Shown here piece after piece: positions 9,625 through 17,603 of a stretch of 64,000 nt of DNA (position 1 is its first letter; each line of letters begins with the position of its first letter). The DNA comes from Flavobacteriales bacterium. GTDB taxonomy: Bacteria; Bacteroidota; Bacteroidia; JANQJC01. The translations under genes and the position numbers were made by a program. Under the pieces are notes generated by a model, which made no database searches, was not told the origin of the DNA, and saw only the letters and a program-made list of their open reading frames with translations. The DNA lies in contig JANQJC010000016.1 of the NCBI GenBank assembly GCA_028281825.1, forward strand, positions 18,373 to 82,372. Reading direction: 5' to 3'.

Positions 9625-11025
9625 TCAGTATTCGGTAGACTGCGGGGTCCAGTTAGCGAATGTTGCCCAGTTATCACTACCGAAGGCTCCCTTGTATGAC
9701 ACTTGTTGAATAAATGGATCTTGAAGATTTCCATAACTATAATCCGTTCCAGACAATAAAGGAGAACCGCTTTGAGGTAAAAAGCTTGGCCCCTCAAGAC
9801 TAAAAGGATTACTTAGCAATACATCACCGTTCAAGTTTAGTACAGTATTGGCATATGCAGTCGTATTGTACCATGCGGCTAGGTCGAAACTGCTACTTTG
9901 GTCAACTACAAAATCCAACGGGCAGCCAGCCAGCACACTGGTTCTCACTTGCAGGAAATCATTGGCTGCGTGGGTTTCAGTAATCATGCCACTAAGCTCC
10001 ATACCAACGGGGAAACCAACAATTACAGAATTATACAATCGATGCTGCGTATTATTTTTGAATGAAAGACCTGCATTATACCCTGATGATGGCACAGTGC
10101 TTAACTCCGTTTTTGGGCCAATCAAAGTGACATTGGTAAATGATGGATTGGTGAATGGAGGCAGGTTACTCGTTCCATCATCATTATCCGATTCAATGCC
10201 GTTGGCGTTATCATACACATTGGCATTCGGGTCTCTCAAACCTACAGCGAATTGAACTACACCGTGAAAGGCATAATTACAATCAAAGTCATCATCTAAT
10301 GGCCTGTATGATATCAAATGACCACTACTATTAAGGCCTCCCAGCCAAAGAAAAGAGTCATCACCAGAGTACGAGGCTTGCACAAAATCACAAACCGTTT
10401 GTTTTCCAACACCTGCTAGCGTAAGTGCGCCTAATTCCTGGTCGGTGCCAGTAACATGTCCGGCATATTCAATTCGTATGTTTCTTAAAAAGCCTGAACT
10501 TTCCTCAGGTTCCATTCCTCCGAACTCGGTTCCTGGTATATTGTTTACCAATCCACCACTTCCTGCGTTAAGGTTGGTAGGTGCGTTTCCGCAAATAATG
10601 ATACCCCCCCAATCACCTGGGCTGCGGCTTCCGGGGTCTTGGTCTGATGTGAATATAACAGGTGTTTCTGTTGTGCCTTCGGCCAGTATTTGTGCCCCTT
10701 TTTGAACAATTAAGGTCCCATTGCTTGCCTTTTCGCCAAATACAACCACTCCTGTATCAATGCGTAATTGGGCGCCGCTTCTCACATACACATTACCTCT
10801 CAATATATAGTAGTAATCCCTATACCAAATGGTTGTATCGGTTATCTCACCTTCAACCAGGATGGAGCCTTTTTTATACTCACAAGTGCCATCGTCATAA
10901 GCTGCTTCTGGGTCGTAATTGGATGCCAAGGGATCTGTGCATCCATCCTTGTTTTCGTTTTTGGTACATGCTGCCAATAAAACAACTGCCAGAAATAAGG
11001 AAAATGGTAGGAGTCCTCTATTCAT
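9625..11025 (-). CDS. Surface lipoprotein, probable beta-solenoid, unknown function
   Basis: 466 residues from the ATG giving MNRGLLPF...LLAACTKN; an upstream ATG at 11067 would bury this lipobox (C20). Just after the lipid anchor is the motif GCTDPLASNYDPEAAYDDG ending in TCEY, a short cysteine-bounded repeat common in Bacteroidota surface proteins. The body is rich in G, N, V and T with short periodic strands (LRGNVYVRSGAQLRIDTG, LIVQKGAQILAEG), suggesting a right-handed beta-helix. Relatives are sometimes labelled multidrug transporters, which nothing here supports: there are no membrane helices. No T9SS sorting domain is visible. Probably co-transcribed after the PLC-like lipoprotein, 73 bases upstream. 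Confidence 0.75.
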   Translation of the reverse strand: MNRGLLPFSLFLAVVLLAACTKNENKDGCTDPLASNYDPEAAYDDGTCEYKKGSILVEGEITDTTIWYRDYYYILRGNVYVRSGAQLRIDTGVVVFGEKASNGTLIVQKGAQILAEGTTETPVIFTSDQDPGSRSPGDWGGIIICGNAPTNLNAGSGGLVNNIPGTEFGGMEPEESSGFLRNIRIEYAGHVTGTDQELGALTLAGVGKQTVCDFVQASYSGDDSFLWLGGLNSSGHLISYRPLDDDFDCNYAFHGVVQFAVGLRDPNANVYDNANGIESDNDDGTSNLPPFTNPSFTNVTLIGPKTELSTVPSSGYNAGLSFKNNTQHRLYNSVIVGFPVGMELSGMITETHAANDFLQVRTSVLAGCPLDFVVDQSSSFDLAAWYNTTAYANTVLNLNGDVLLSNPFSLEGPSFLPQSGSPLLSGTDYSYGNLQDPFIQQVSYKGAFGSDNWATFANWTPQSTEY

Positions 11026-11098
11026 AGCTGTAAATATCGGAAGAATTTGGATAATCTTGTGATACAAGGAGCCTAGGTTAATCAGAAATTAACTGTAG

Positions 11099-12349
11099 TT
11101 AATTCTCACTTAAATCGCCCCAATGCGTATAGTCTGCTCCGCTGATTGGGTTAATACGGAAGCGTTTCTCACCTTCAAATTCAACGTGATAATCAGTCCA
11201 ATCTGAACTAGACGTATGGCGCGGGTCAGGTTTATAATAATCTGTAGAGACTATTTGGGCACCACTGGCAAATGCAGCATTCATGGTTGAATAGTCTCCT
11301 GTTCTAGCTTCATCGGTATCTGAGTCAGCCCTTGTTCTTACGATATATCCTTGCTCCACAAGGTTATTTATTTCTGCTTGATCTCCTTTGGAGTTGTTCT
11401 TTATCACAAAGGCGGCTTCAGGCTCGCCTGGGCTTGAATATACAAACATAGCCCTGCCTTGTAGTGACGGGTGGCCGCTCTTGTAATGTGATACTGCAGC
11501 ACCTTCCATTACAAGTAGAAATTTACCTCTTGATTCGCCCAATGTGGGCCAGCCATCTGTTAAGATAGCTTCTTCCAACGTAAAGTAAGTGCCTCTCACT
11601 TCATCAGGTGTGATTACCCGGTCAAGATTATTTCCAAAAACTGACTTGATTTCAGCATCGAGGGCATCGGCAGCTGCTGCATCAAAAGGGATTGCCTCAG
11701 TTAAATCAAACTGAGTGAGTACATCGGCCACGGTACTCGTTTTGCTCTCAATCAGTATGATAAAGGGAATATGTTTGGGATGCGCATCCGACCAGTTTTT
11801 TAGTTCGGTTAAAGCGCTCACGAAAGTATAGTGATGTGTTTGGTAGTCAAAATCGGGGATGTGAAGTACTTTAAAACCTGGTTGTTGAAGCTCTGCGATA
11901 CCTGATTCTGCACTTTCGCCAACTAAAGGTAGGCCCTTGCGTTCGTAGTACTGGCCACCCTGAGGGTCATTATAAATGTCTATTTCCATGCTTCTGATGT
12001 TATAGTCATTCAACTGCACTGGAAAACTTTCGTGTGTGTAATCCCATCCATCAGGGTTGTATTGTGCAGGTAACAGAAAGGAAATGCCTTGAACAAAATC
12101 ATAAATGGGCTGATAAGTTTTGGTGCGATAGCTGTTGTGGCTACCAATCATTTGTAGTTGATTGATTTTGAGCAAGTTGGTGGAGTCAAATGTTGCGGGT
12201 GGAGGCTCAGGAATGCTGTCATTTAATGTGTCCTGCAGGTCGCACACATTAGGGACTGCTGGTGTAAGGCTAGGGTCTTTTTTGCATGAGGTGATTGCAA
12301 TAAGGCCTGCGAAGGCAATAACACTCAGGTGACTAATAGAAAAGCGCAT
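11099..12349 (-). CDS. Lipoprotein with Ca2+-dependent phosphoinositide phospholipase C-like domain
   Basis: 416 residues with a lipoprotein signal (AITSCKK, lipid-bearing C22) and a proline-rich linker to about residue 55. The catalytic-type domain follows: QMIGSHNSY with H71, then SMEIDIYNDPQGG with the acidic metal residues, FKVLHIPDFDY, and FIILIESKT. This is the arrangement of the secreted Ca2+-dependent PI-PLC family (TIM barrel). The expected reaction is cleavage of a phosphodiester in a phosphoinositide or related head group, but the true substrate is unknown. Exposed on the cell surface or in the periplasm. It and the downstream solenoid lipoprotein share orientation and may act together. 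Confidence 0.8.
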   Translation of the reverse strand: MRFSISHLSVIAFAGLIAITSCKKDPSLTPAVPNVCDLQDTLNDSIPEPPPATFDSTNLLKINQLQMIGSHNSYRTKTYQPIYDFVQGISFLLPAQYNPDGWDYTHESFPVQLNDYNIRSMEIDIYNDPQGGQYYERKGLPLVGESAESGIAELQQPGFKVLHIPDFDYQTHHYTFVSALTELKNWSDAHPKHIPFIILIESKTSTVADVLTQFDLTEAIPFDAAAADALDAEIKSVFGNNLDRVITPDEVRGTYFTLEEAILTDGWPTLGESRGKFLLVMEGAAVSHYKSGHPSLQGRAMFVYSSPGEPEAAFVIKNNSKGDQAEINNLVEQGYIVRTRADSDTDEARTGDYSTMNAAFASGAQIVSTDYYKPDPRHTSSSDWTDYHVEFEGEKRFRINPISGADYTHWGDLSEN

Positions 12350-12487
12350 ATGTTTCGTTTAAAGGGCCTTGAATTTACAAAAAACACTTAACATTAAGTT
12401 AACATAATGATAATAAGTTGCTTCTTCAGATATATATTGAAGGGAATAGGGGTAAAAGCTCCGTTTGCTGAAGAAAGCGTGTAGTTG

Positions 12488-12504
12488 ATTGAATAAATTT
12501 CAAT
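12488..12504. promoter_or_regulatory. Inverted repeat upstream of hydroxylase gene
   Basis: ATTGAA (12488-12493) and TTCAAT (12499-12504) form a perfect 6-base inverted repeat with a 5-base spacer, 40 bases before the hydroxylase ATG. Symmetry and position fit a dimeric regulator, but AT-rich DNA gives such repeats by chance and no matching regulator is adjacent. Confidence 0.25.
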
Positions 12505-12543
12505 CTGTCCTGCTTCTAAAGGTATTTGCAGTAAAATCAAAAA

Positions 12544-13374
12544 ATGCAAGGTATGGAAGCAATATTTTCAATAGATAGCTATATAGGAAAGGGTATAGCA
12601 CTATACAGTTTACAAGCCATTCGTTACCTCTTGTTTGCTGGAGCCGCATGGCTGCTTTTTTATCGCATTTATAAAAGCCAATGGCTTCATAAAAAAATAC
12701 AGGAGCGTTTTCCAAAGCCAAAAGCGGTCCTTACAGAAATCAAATACTCTTTCTTATCACTGGTAATATTTTCATTCACTGGTATAGGGGTTTATTGGGC
12801 TACTGAGATGGGATGGACACAGGTGTATCCTGAAGCAGGTCAATATGGTTGGCTTTATTATGGAGTAAGTATCATATTGTGCATTGTATTGCATGACACC
12901 TATTTCTACTGGACACACAGGCTCATGCATGTAAAATGGATATTCCCATACGTACATAAAGTGCATCACTATTCTCATAATCCATCGCCCTGGGCTGCCT
13001 TTTCATTTCATCCCCTAGAGGCTATAATTGAAGCAGGGATTTTACCGCTAATTGTACTCATAATGCCAGTGCATATATCTGCGCTACTTATCTTTTTACT
13101 TTACATGACGGCCATGAATGTAATGGGCCATTTAGGTTTTGAGTTGTTCCCAAAGGGGTTCGTAAGGCATTGGCTTGGGGGGTGGTACAATACTTCAACC
13201 CACCACAATATGCACCATAGGTTTACCAAGTGCAACTATGGCTTATACTTTAACCTATGGGACAGGGTAATGGGAACCAACCATGCCAAGTACCACGAGA
13301 CGTTTGAAAACGTCGCCTCAAAAGAAAGGGAAAAAGCTGCAGAAGTAACTCCTAGTCCAGTAAGAAGCGAATGA
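12544..13374 (+). CDS. Sterol desaturase / fatty acid hydroxylase family membrane protein
   Basis: 276 residues with several hydrophobic helices (about 20-40, 68-85, 100-118, 160-195). The three histidine clusters that bind the di-iron centre are intact: HDTYFYWTHR (H117, H125), HKVHHYSHN (H138, H141, H142) and HHNMHH (H220-H225), with an extra FHPLEA. It should hydroxylate or desaturate a lipid using oxygen; the substrate (fatty acid, carotenoid or hopanoid) cannot be read from sequence. The start ATG lies just inside the hydrophilic N-terminus. The 3' end overlaps the convergent CBS gene by 23 bases. Confidence 0.9.
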   Translation: MQGMEAIFSIDSYIGKGIALYSLQAIRYLLFAGAAWLLFYRIYKSQWLHKKIQERFPKPKAVLTEIKYSFLSLVIFSFTGIGVYWATEMGWTQVYPEAGQYGWLYYGVSIILCIVLHDTYFYWTHRLMHVKWIFPYVHKVHHYSHNPSPWAAFSFHPLEAIIEAGILPLIVLIMPVHISALLIFLLYMTAMNVMGHLGFELFPKGFVRHWLGGWYNTSTHHNMHHRFTKCNYGLYFNLWDRVMGTNHAKYHETFENVASKEREKAAEVTPSPVRSE

Positions 13375-13780
13375 GGTCGTAAGTAGTGATGATGCCTTTT
13401 AACTCGCCGTTTTCTGTTACTGGTATCGCATGAAACATGTTTAACTCGAATAGGTCGGCTGCTTTTCTCAGCGTGTCAGTTGGCGCTACTGAAGCGGGGT
13501 TTTTAGTCATAATTTCACCCACTTCAAGGCTATCATAAATCACATTATTGATGCCTTCATTGTCAAAGGCTTCACCAGCTTCATACAAGGTAGCTCCCAT
13601 GCTCAATCTCAGGAAATCAGTCATACTTATTATGCCTACCAAATTATTTCCATCAACTACAGGTAAGTGATGTAGCCTATGGCTTTCCAGCTTTTCTTTC
13701 ACAGTTTTTAGGGTGTCTTTAGGGCCAACTGTTACCAGTTTGGTACTCATTATTTCTGAGATCACAGTATTGGATTTCAT
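13352..13780 (-). CDS. CBS-domain pair protein
   Basis: 142 residues consisting only of two CBS motifs (about 8-60 and 80-142): IMSTKLVTVGPKDTL...HLPVVDGNNLVGIISMTDFL and IMTKNPASVAPTDTL...HAIPVTENGELKGIITTYDL. Such pairs bind adenine nucleotides and act as energy or ligand sensors for a partner enzyme or channel; partner unknown. It is a single-gene unit, with the terminator of the upstream T9SS gene in between. Its 3' end overlaps the hydroxylase gene on the other strand. Confidence 0.92.
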   Translation of the reverse strand: MKSNTVISEIMSTKLVTVGPKDTLKTVKEKLESHRLHHLPVVDGNNLVGIISMTDFLRLSMGATLYEAGEAFDNEGINNVIYDSLEVGEIMTKNPASVAPTDTLRKAADLFELNMFHAIPVTENGELKGIITTYDLIRFLLD

Positions 13781-13861
13781 GATTATAAGGTTTTGATATT
13801 TAATACGTTACGAAGTAAGAGCTTTAAAGCAAGCCAAAGAATGACTTGTGTCATCTAAGCG

Positions 13862-13892
13862 TAAAAAAAGCCCACCTATTTGGGTGAGCTTT
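13862..13892 (-). terminator. Intrinsic terminator of the T9SS protein gene
   Basis: Read on the minus strand, AAAGCTCACCC, loop AAAT, GGTGGGCTTT pair over about ten positions with one mismatch, followed by a run of seven T. It sits between the T9SS gene stop (13916) and the CBS gene start (13780). Confidence 0.85.
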
Positions 13893-13915
13893 CTCAACTT
13901 TATACTTTATTCTTC

Positions 13916-14968
13916 TTACTTGGTGACTTGCAATTTACCCGACTTGACCTTTTCATTTCTTAAGAAAACTTCATACAAATAAATACCATTATCCAGGTGG
14001 CTTATTGGTATGCGCTTTCCTGGATTAAAGGTGGTAGTATAAACCAGTTTTCCTATCGCATCATAAATCATCAAGCTATAATTATTGCCTGGGCTTGGGG
14101 CGCTTATTGTAATGAAATCACTGGCAGGGTTAGGATAGGCAACTATATTGTCATTTTCCACTTCATCAGTTGAGATAGTAACTGAAGGAGGGATTAACGA
14201 CCAGGTGAAATTCTTTGGATTGCCCAATGTATCAAAACTCAACTCGGCAACATTTAGCTTAGTTTCAAGGGCCAACCATGAGTAGGAAACACTAGTATCT
14301 CTTGTAACACTAAAAGTAGTCCACGAGCCGAAAGGTGGCGGAAATAGACGTATTAAAAGAGAATCATAAGAGTGTTCTACATGCTTTTGCCTTAAACAGT
14401 TGTAAGTGCCCACTGGGGTTGTTATGGTTCCCCAGGCATCAACTGTATCATAAACTGTCCCCTCATGAAAAAGCCAAACTGCATCTACACTAAAACTTGA
14501 TCCGTCAGCTTGTGCATCAAAGGCATAAAAATCGGTATGAGTATCTCCGTAGGTCTTAGGGAAATTATGAAGCAAAAGAGTAGGGTTAAATATAGTCAAG
14601 ATGTTATCTCCATTCATCAATAAGTCTCCTGCTGCACCATCAGTATACAAGCTGTTTGAGTTGGACGACATAAATATGTAAGCAGTATTATCATTGGTGT
14701 ATGCCAGGTCCGAGTTAGGAAAATCTGAAGCATACGGCGTAGAGGCAACAGTTACCACAGTAGTTGTAGGGCTATTGTGCACCGTATTATTCAAAAAAGT
14801 CCAGCTTTGGTTGGGGCCAGATGGCCCAGGTTGATGACTGGTCAGTGTGTCCTGTGCACGTGGGATTACATCATTTAGTTGCGGCATGTGTGCTGCTGTG
14901 ATAGTAATCTGGCATAACGCGGATAAACTAAACGATAAAGCCAGTAAAAGTGTAAAGGTGCGTTTCAT
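13916..14968 (-). CDS. Secreted protein with type A T9SS C-terminal sorting domain
   Basis: 350 residues from MKRTFTLLLALSFSLSALCQ; an ATG seven codons upstream (14989) would spoil the signal peptide. The last 75 or so residues form a type A sorting domain: VAYPNPASDFITIS, YDAIGKLVY, ISHLDNGIYLYEV and the terminal KSGKLQVTK. It therefore leaves the cell by the type IX system. The central 250 residues match no domain I recognise; they are rich in T, S and aromatic residues, as in beta-sandwich proteins. It is divergent from the ArsR-type regulator at 15140 and has its own terminator. Confidence 0.85.
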   Translation of the reverse strand: MKRTFTLLLALSFSLSALCQITITAAHMPQLNDVIPRAQDTLTSHQPGPSGPNQSWTFLNNTVHNSPTTTVVTVASTPYASDFPNSDLAYTNDNTAYIFMSSNSNSLYTDGAAGDLLMNGDNILTIFNPTLLLHNFPKTYGDTHTDFYAFDAQADGSSFSVDAVWLFHEGTVYDTVDAWGTITTPVGTYNCLRQKHVEHSYDSLLIRLFPPPFGSWTTFSVTRDTSVSYSWLALETKLNVAELSFDTLGNPKNFTWSLIPPSVTISTDEVENDNIVAYPNPASDFITISAPSPGNNYSLMIYDAIGKLVYTTTFNPGKRIPISHLDNGIYLYEVFLRNEKVKSGKLQVTK

Positions 14969-15112
14969 AATATTAGTTTGGTTAGGCAACTAAAATAGGG
15001 ATTATTTGATTTAGTACTAAGGATGGCGGGAATGAAACAATGCCCTGAAAGTTAAAAGATTAAATCATCTATCAAAATAAATCACTTATCGAACCTTTTC
15101 AATGTTTCATCG

Positions 15113-15127
15113 TATATCCCGAATATA
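15113..15127. promoter_or_regulatory. Inverted repeat before ArsR-type gene (possible operator)
   Basis: TATAT (15113-15117) and ATATA (15123-15127) flank CCCGA, 13 bases before the ArsR ATG. ArsR proteins often autoregulate by binding such imperfect palindromes near their own promoter. The arms are short and AT-rich, so chance is a real alternative. Confidence 0.3.
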
Positions 15128-15139
15128 TAATGAAATATT

Positions 15140-15550
15140 ATGGCTTACAGTAAGAAAGATGAGTTTAGTCAAGTAGATGTGCAAGTAGCAGGATTTGCCA
15201 AGTCTATGGCGCATCCAGCTCGAATTGCCATATTAAAACTACTGGCTGAAAAAACTACAAGCACCTGCGGTGAAATAGTGGATAGGCTTCCTTTATCCCA
15301 GGCTTCCGTTTCCCGTCATTTGGATGAACTAAAGATTGCCGGTTTAGTGATTGGCAAGCCTGAAGGTACCAAAATTTGTTATAGCGTGCATCAGGAAAAC
15401 TGCAAAAAAGCAATGGACTTCTTTGGCGCAGTTTTCAGGTTGTCCAAACCTGAGTCAGATAGGGTAGATACGCCTTCCATTGCTGATGTGCTCATGTCAG
15501 GGCATAAGTACCGCGCCAACGAGGGAGTATCATATAGCAAGAGGTGGTAG
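15140..15550 (+). CDS. ArsR-family transcriptional regulator
   Basis: 136 residues with a central winged helix: AKSMAHPARIAILKLLAE, recognition helix PLSQASVSRHLDELK and wing GLVIGKPEGTKICYSV. Cysteines occur at the start of one DNA-binding helix (TSTCGEI), in the wing (KICYS) and just after it (ENCKK). They do not match the classical ELCVCDL metal site, so the ligand is unknown. A basic C-terminal tail extends beyond the domain. The stop lies 5 bases from the convergent HxlR gene. Likely targets are itself and the divergent T9SS gene. Confidence 0.88.
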   Translation: MAYSKKDEFSQVDVQVAGFAKSMAHPARIAILKLLAEKTTSTCGEIVDRLPLSQASVSRHLDELKIAGLVIGKPEGTKICYSVHQENCKKAMDFFGAVFRLSKPESDRVDTPSIADVLMSGHKYRANEGVSYSKRW

Positions 15551-15555
15551 TGCCA

Positions 15556-15912
15556 TCATTTTTTGTTATCTGAATTCACTTCAAATTCCTCCATTAGTTC
15601 TATTCCGTAATTTCTTATCGTATCTATAATTTTAATAGAACGCATGCCGCGTTTGGTTATGGAATATTCCACTTTTGGTGGTACAACGGCATATACTTTT
15701 CTGTTTATAAAGCCTTCTTCTTCCAACTCTCTTAGTTGAGATGTGAGCATTTTATGAGTGATATGGGGGATATCTTTCTTTAATTCTCCATAACGCATTA
15801 TCCGGTCTTTTAATCGCCAAAGAATTGGCATTTTCCAGGTTCCACCAATTCTGTCCATCGCAAATTCTACAGGGTTGTAGTATAGCTTTTTCTTGTACAA
15901 AAACTCAGGCAT
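15556..15912 (-). CDS. HxlR-family transcriptional regulator
   Basis: 118 residues of the HxlR winged-helix family. The hallmark N-terminal region NPVEFAMDRIGGTWKMPILWRL is followed by the family core (RYGELKKDIPHITHKMLTSQLRELEEEGFINRKVYAVVPPKVEYSITKRG). Many members sense quinones, aldehydes or other electrophiles. The usual N-terminal sensing cysteine is missing: the protein has no cysteine, so sensing must differ. It is divergent from the DJ-1/bestrophin operon across 116 bases, the usual layout for a regulator and its target. Confidence 0.92.
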   Translation of the reverse strand: MPEFLYKKKLYYNPVEFAMDRIGGTWKMPILWRLKDRIMRYGELKKDIPHITHKMLTSQLRELEEEGFINRKVYAVVPPKVEYSITKRGMRSIKIIDTIRNYGIELMEEFEVNSDNKK

Positions 15913-15937
15913 TTTTTAACTATTTGATAATCAGTAT

Positions 15938-15951
15938 ACTTTCTAAAAAGT
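15938..15951. promoter_or_regulatory. Candidate HxlR operator in the divergent intergenic region
   Basis: ACTTT (15938-15942) and AAAGT (15947-15951) form a perfect 5-base inverted repeat around CTAA, within AGTATACTTTCTAAAAAGTG. A related GTAAGTATA / TAGTATG arrangement follows at about 15970-15993. It lies between the HxlR start and the DJ-1 operon start, as expected for an HxlR dimer site. Position and symmetry support it; no experimental consensus was applied. Confidence 0.45.
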
Positions 15952-16028
15952 GTGTATGGGTTATTTAGGTAAGTATATTGCCAAAGGTAGTATGATTATT
16001 GAAATTTGTCAAATCAAAAAACAAAAAA

Positions 16029-16910
16029 ATGAAAAAGACATTACTGGCACTGGTTCTCGGTTCAATTATTCTTACTGGATGTGAATCTCAAGGACAATCT
16101 ACAAATGACAAATCAATTAAAAACAAAAACGGTAAAATGGAAACACAAAAGCAAATTGTAGAAGTAAAAAATTATGTTCATCCACATGGCGCGCCTGCAA
16201 AAGGTAAAATACTAATGGTGGCAAGCAGCCCAACTGTTTCTGAACAAACAGGCTGGCCGATTGGCTTTTGGGCTGCTGAATTAACCCATCCCCTTAAGGT
16301 GTTTCAGGAAGCTGGCTATGAAGTTGAGTTGGTTTCTACTAATGGTGGACAGCTACAGATGGACGGCTACTCTGACCCTACGGATGCCAGTGGATATTCA
16401 TCTCATGATATTATTTCGTTGGGCTATATGCAACAAGAATGGTTCAATAAAATGTTAAGTAATACCAAGAGGCTGAAAGAAGTAAGTGAAAATGAGTATG
16501 ACGGAATATTCTTGGTTGGTGGCCAAGGCCCTATGTATACATACCGTGGCAACGAGGAGTTGGAAGAGCTTTTTGTTTCTTTTTATGAGGCAGGTAAACC
16601 AAGTGCGGCAGTGTGTCATTCAACTACCCTATTGCTTGGAGCAAAAAAATCAAACGGAGAATTGTTGGTAAAGGGCAAGACATGGACCGGGTTTGCAAAC
16701 TCTGAAGAAGACTATGCTGACCAGGCTGTTGGAATGGCGATACAACCATATAGGATAGAGGATGAGGCTAAAAAAATAGAGGAAACCAATTTTAAGGTAG
16801 CAGACGCATTTTCTTCTTATGCCATAGCTGACGGTAATTTAATTACCGGCCAACAGCAAAATTCGGGGGCTGCGGCAGCTGAATTATTAGTCGGACAACT
16901 TTCAAAATAG
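16029..16910 (+). CDS. DJ-1/PfpI family lipoprotein (type 1 glutamine amidotransferase fold)
   Basis: 293 residues from MKKTLLALVLGSIILTGCES, whose lipobox fixes this start (C18) over an in-frame ATG 30 bases upstream. The DJ-1/PfpI domain covers about 45-290: GFWAAELTHP contributes the conserved glutamate (E84), and PSAAVCHSTT holds the nucleophile-elbow cysteine (C196). It resembles the Hsp31/glyoxalase III branch, so detoxification of reactive aldehydes is plausible, here in the periplasm because of the lipid anchor. First gene of a four-gene run divergent from HxlR. Confidence 0.87.
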   Translation: MKKTLLALVLGSIILTGCESQGQSTNDKSIKNKNGKMETQKQIVEVKNYVHPHGAPAKGKILMVASSPTVSEQTGWPIGFWAAELTHPLKVFQEAGYEVELVSTNGGQLQMDGYSDPTDASGYSSHDIISLGYMQQEWFNKMLSNTKRLKEVSENEYDGIFLVGGQGPMYTYRGNEELEELFVSFYEAGKPSAAVCHSTTLLLGAKKSNGELLVKGKTWTGFANSEEDYADQAVGMAIQPYRIEDEAKKIEETNFKVADAFSSYAIADGNLITGQQQNSGAAAAELLVGQLSK

Positions 16911-16941
16911 TCACCACTTTGGGGCTTTAAGCTTCAGTAAA

Positions 16942-17598
16942 ATGAAGAAACTATTAATCATATCCATTATTGCAATTTGGGCTGGTGTATCAGCATCAGC
17001 CCAAATACCGGTTGAAGTTTTTTCAGGTAATGAAAGAACCACCTTAGACATAATGTTTTTTAGGTTCTTCAAAAACAAAAATGGCGAAAACAGCCATTGG
17101 CTTTTTTTCAATCGTAATAGGGCTGGTGTTGATTATAGGATAACAAGTTCTAAGCATCTCCCTGTGTTTGGTTTTACCGAGGCTATCTCATACAATCATC
17201 CCAAATTCAAGGGTTTTGCTCCAGTTGCTGTGGCCCAAGTGTTAAGTTGGGGAGTGTATCCCAAAGCTGGGGTACAGTATGTGGCAATGAAAGAGAGTTT
17301 AACCATTTTCTCATGGATAGTGAGTGAAACATTAAGAAATCCTACAATTGATTTCTACGTGCTTTGCAGATATACACCACCATTGTCTGAGCATCTTAAT
17401 TTGTTTTGCCAGATTGAAAGTCTGAATGCATTTTCAACTCCCTCTGAAGAAGGTAATACTTCTTTGGTTCAAAGGGCTAGGCTCGGACTAAAAATAAAAG
17501 AATGGCAGTTTGGTGCAGGGGCTGATTTTAGCCAGGCAAGCAGTTCAAGATATATCCTAAATAAAAACATAGGGGCTTTTTTAAGACATGAATTTTAA
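16942..17598 (+). CDS. Envelope protein of unknown function, possible small beta-barrel
   Basis: 218 residues with a signal peptide (MKKLLIISIIAIWAGVSASAQ). The rest alternates aromatic and polar residues (HWLFFNRNRAGVDYRIT, WGVYPKAGVQYVAMK, ARLGLKIKEWQFGAGADF) and ends in a strand terminating with F (GAFLRHEF). Both features are typical of outer-membrane beta-barrels, about 8-10 strands by eye. No named family recognised. It lies 31 bases after the DJ-1 gene and 5 bases before the bestrophin gene, so it belongs to the same operon. Confidence 0.7.
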   Translation: MKKLLIISIIAIWAGVSASAQIPVEVFSGNERTTLDIMFFRFFKNKNGENSHWLFFNRNRAGVDYRITSSKHLPVFGFTEAISYNHPKFKGFAPVAVAQVLSWGVYPKAGVQYVAMKESLTIFSWIVSETLRNPTIDFYVLCRYTPPLSEHLNLFCQIESLNAFSTPSEEGNTSLVQRARLGLKIKEWQFGAGADFSQASSSRYILNKNIGAFLRHEF

Positions 17599-17603
17599 TA
17601 GAA

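Noticed and set aside
9848..10255. 135-residue plus-strand open frame opposite the solenoid lipoprotein
   Set aside because: Antisense shadow with no recognisable signal, membrane pattern or domain.
9625..11025. Multidrug transporter call for the solenoid lipoprotein
   Set aside because: No membrane helices; a lipobox and beta-rich body instead.
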